Shown here in pieces: positions 43,501 through 45,680 of a stretch of 45,680 bases of DNA. A program made the translations under genes and the position numbers. The stretch is from positions 1 through 45,680 of the forward strand of contig JALOQS010000032.1 of assembly GCA_025459355.1 (NCBI GenBank), read 5' to 3'. The notes below the pieces were generated by a model. It saw only the letters and a program-made list of their open reading frames with translations, was not told the origin of the DNA and did not search any database. This stretch comes from Pirellula sp. (GTDB taxonomy: Bacteria > Planctomycetota > Planctomycetia > Pirellulales > Pirellulaceae). The number at the start of each line of letters is the position of its first letter. Within the stretch, counting starts at the first letter, position 1.

Positions 43501-44529
43501 TTAACTCGGCAGGGTCAATCCAGATTCAGTAGTGCTAGCACTCGGTACGGAAGGGATCGGCATTCCCTTTTTCAGTCCACCCCACAAAGCTGCTCCCATG
43601 GCTCCCGCATCATCACCCAGCTTCGCCATCCTGATCTCGAACATGCCGCTATAACATTGCAAGATATTTCTTTTGGCCGTTTTGTTCACTTCCTCTAGAT
43701 AGATATCTTGAAGCGCCTCAACCAGCCCCCCGCCTAGAACAATGACTTCAGGACAAAGCATGTGAACAACATTCACCACCCCGTACCCAACCATCTGGGC
43801 AGCACGACGCACAATGTTCTCGACCGCCTTATCTCCCTCTCGAATGGACTCTGCCAGTACTTTGCTGCGAATCTTGGAGATGTCTGTGCCAACTGTCTTA
43901 AACAGGTAAGGAGCCTCGCCTCGATAGGCGAGCTTTGCACACTCCGCAGCAATAGCTAGCCGACTCGCTTCGCTTTCGAGCGTCCCGGTCATCTCAACTC
44001 CACTGTTGCGATTCGACGAAGAGATTTTGGTGTGACCAATCTCCATCACCGACGAACGCTTGCTACGAAGTATCTTTCCCTCGTAAACAAAGCCTCCACC
44101 AATACCCGTCCCTGGAAAAATTCCAACGACGCTCTGAGCCCCTTGCCCCGCCCCCAACGAATACTCTCCGTAAACTCCCGCATCGACATCATTCAGCACG
44201 GAGACCGGACACTTGAGCTTTTCTTCAAGCATCGTGGCCAAGGGAACATTCTTCCATCCGAGGTTCACCGCAACGTTGACCACCCCTTTGTCCATGTTAA
44301 CCGGACCGGGACAACCAACCCCTAGCGATACCATTTGATCCAGAGCGAGCCCCGCTTCCTCAAACGTCTCTCGAATAAGCTCGCAGATGCGATCCACGAT
44401 TGCAGCCGGGCCATCGTTTCCTTTGGTCTTCCGCCGCTTGCGAGAAACAATGCGGTTCTCTTGGTCCAAAACCACACTTAACATCTTGGTACCACCAAGA
44501 TCAAAACCGCAGAGATACTGATTTTGCAT
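43501..44529 (-). CDS. ROK-family sugar kinase, zinc motif absent
   Basis: A 342-residue ROK protein, probably a glucokinase or related hexokinase. The phosphate loop DLGGTK is at 10-15, catalytic Asp114 is in LNDVDAGVYGEY, and GTGIGGG (140-146) is the sugar-binding part. EIGH (163-166) is present, but the usual CxCGxxGCLE zinc motif after it is replaced by SSSNRNSGVEMTGTLE with no Cys. The ROK fold can tolerate that, but substrate binding may differ. No DNA-binding domain is present, so it is an enzyme rather than a repressor. It is upstream of proA on the same strand. Confidence 0.9.
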   Translation of the reverse strand: MQNQYLCGFDLGGTKMLSVVLDQENRIVSRKRRKTKGNDGPAAIVDRICELIRETFEEAGLALDQMVSLGVGCPGPVNMDKGVVNVAVNLGWKNVPLATMLEEKLKCPVSVLNDVDAGVYGEYSLGAGQGAQSVVGIFPGTGIGGGFVYEGKILRSKRSSVMEIGHTKISSSNRNSGVEMTGTLESEASRLAIAAECAKLAYRGEAPYLFKTVGTDISKIRSKVLAESIREGDKAVENIVRRAAQMVGYGVVNVVHMLCPEVIVLGGGLVEALQDIYLEEVNKTAKRNILQCYSGMFEIRMAKLGDDAGAMGAALWGGLKKGMPIPSVPSASTTESGLTLPS

Positions 44530-44734
44530 TGAACACTAGGGAAAAGCGGAAAAGGTCTTGAAAGCAATACCGAGCGGGAACTTACTCAGATCAATTTTAC
44601 GACCCCGAATAAGCCTCCGAATTATAGCTCAAAACAACCGGTATCAAAACGCCTGCCACAAACAACCTTAACTTATCTAAGCCCCCGTTGAGAACAGCCT
44701 TGCCGGCGATCCATGGACGCTGCGTTCTTTCACG

Positions 44735-45680
44735 TTAACGGTCTCGTTTACGCTTATTCTGTTTGGTTTTACGGCCAAATGGCTTCTTGTCCCTAGGCCC
44801 TTTCACGCGATCGGATCGCTTGCCACCCGACGGCATGGGTAACGAACGAGAGACTTTTTCTAGCTCAAACAGTAATTGCCTCTGAACCATGTCAATCGAT
44901 TTAATCCGAACAATCACTTCATCTCCAAGCCGATAACGATTGCCCCCACGGAATCCTTCCAACGAATGGGTGTCTCGATCAAATCGATATCGGTCCTGCG
45001 GCAAATCCTCTGTCTTTATGAAGCCATCAATCGGTATCTCTATCGCTCGAACCGTTAGCCCATTGGACTTTACGCCCGCAACAACCCCACTTAACAACTC
45101 ACCCTTTTTCTTGGAAAGAAAATGGAGCAGCTTTACTTTGATTAACTCGCGCTCAGCGGCCTCGGCGTTTTGCTCCATGGCACTGCAATGCTCACCTAAT
45201 CGCTCGAGCACTTGCTCATCCTGCTTTGCGGGCTCTCCCGTTATCAGTTTCTGCACAATGCGATGCACCACGAGATCGGGATATCGTCGGATCGGACTGG
45301 TAAAGTGACAGTAGTGCGCGATGTTGAGTGCATAGTGCCGCTCGAAAGCAGCCTGATAAACCGCCTTGGACATACTTTTCAATATCGCAAAGTTGACGGC
45401 GTACTCGGTCGGCAGCCCTCGAACACTGTTGACCACTCGCTGAATTTCAAACCTGCTCTCCAGATCCTCCGATTCGATCCCGAGTGAATTCACAAACTGA
45501 TTGAGTTGCCTCAGCTTTAATCGATTCGGGGGAGCATGCGCCCGACGCAAGAACGGTAACTCGAGCTCATCAAGCCACGAGGCAACGGCTTCATTGGCCG
45601 CCAACATGAACTCCTCGATAACTTGGTGGCTCTCGGTGTGATGAACGAGATGAGCTCCCTTGACTTTGCCTGACTTATCA
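44735..45680 (-). CDS. rnr: Ribonuclease R, C-terminal part (cut by window edge)
   Basis: The C-terminal ~315 residues of an RNase II/R enzyme; the 5' part is beyond position 45680. The RNB catalytic region ends with HQVIEEFMLAANEAVASW and FTSPIRRYPDLVVHR, followed by an S1 domain (GVVAGVKSNGLTVRAIE to LLFELE) and a basic tail (SGGKRSDRVKGPRDKK). RNase R degrades structured RNA processively from the 3' end. The basic tail favours RNase R over RNase II. An internal Met at 45607 is not the start: the family pattern continues upstream to the edge. Confidence 0.94.
   Translation of the reverse strand, partial: DKSGKVKGAHLVHHTESHQVIEEFMLAANEAVASWLDELELPFLRRAHAPPNRLKLRQLNQFVNSLGIESEDLESRFEIQRVVNSVRGLPTEYAVNFAILKSMSKAVYQAAFERHYALNIAHYCHFTSPIRRYPDLVVHRIVQKLITGEPAKQDEQVLERLGEHCSAMEQNAEAAERELIKVKLLHFLSKKKGELLSGVVAGVKSNGLTVRAIEIPIDGFIKTEDLPQDRYRFDRDTHSLEGFRGGNRYRLGDEVIVRIKSIDMVQRQLLFELEKVSRSLPMPSGGKRSDRVKGPRDKKPFGRKTKQNKRKRDR

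Overview
The window looks like chromosomal DNA of a planctomycete, most likely of the Pirellulales. This is inferred from gene content: an FHA-like protein, a membrane Ser/Thr kinase and an ECF sigma factor in a row; several secreted or lipoprotein hypotheticals of planctomycete character; McsB-type arginine kinase next to FtsK, FliM and Mn-dependent pyrophosphatase; and GC-moderate DNA with many ATG/GTG starts and weak Shine-Dalgarno sites. No insertion sequence, phage gene, CRISPR array or rRNA was seen. One tRNA gene (His) is present.

Layout. 1-6.4 kb: truA (frameshifted), a 17-bp tandem repeat, a secreted hypothetical, a monoacylglycerol-lipase-like hydrolase, a nucleotidyltransferase gene killed by one TGA codon, an Asp-tailed hypothetical, the SMR guanidinium exporter gdx, and truB. 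6.5-16.8 kb: ftsK, a dienelactone hydrolase, a DUF2459 membrane protein, a first FabZ-like dehydratase, a DUF4432 sugar-epimerase-like protein, a secreted hypothetical, gatB and a small HD-domain hydrolase. 16.8-27.6 kb: a Gly-rich secreted protein, a highly disordered Arg/Glu-rich protein, transaldolase, a pteridine-reductase-like SDR, a frameshifted RND-type adaptor lipoprotein, two divergent secreted alpha/beta hydrolases, mcsB and an A-type Fe-S carrier with a clear terminator. 27.8-34.3 kb: a 32-residue very basic small protein, a second FabZ-like dehydratase, a lipoprotein, then the FHA-like/kinase/tail-anchored protein/ECF sigma operon, and tRNA-His. 34.5-45.7 kb: a secreted hypothetical overlapping an orphan ABC ATPase, Mn-pyrophosphatase with CBS/DRTGG domains, thrS with an insertion, fliM, proA, a ROK kinase lacking the zinc motif, and rnr, which runs off the right edge.

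How the genes work together. Most are single housekeeping genes for RNA modification (truA, truB), translation (gatB, thrS, tRNA-His), RNA decay (rnr), chromosome segregation (ftsK), proline synthesis (proA), pentose phosphate metabolism (transaldolase) and Fe-S assembly. The clearest multi-gene unit is at 29.66-34.0 kb: a degenerate FHA-like protein, a kinase with a large C-terminal membrane domain, a protein with one C-terminal membrane anchor, and an ECF sigma factor translationally coupled to it. No anti-sigma factor is visible, so control of the sigma factor by phosphorylation is the most attractive hypothesis. Three genes are disrupted (truA and the RND adaptor by single-base deletions, the nucleotidyltransferase by a nonsense codon); the truA case in particular may be a sequencing or assembly error.
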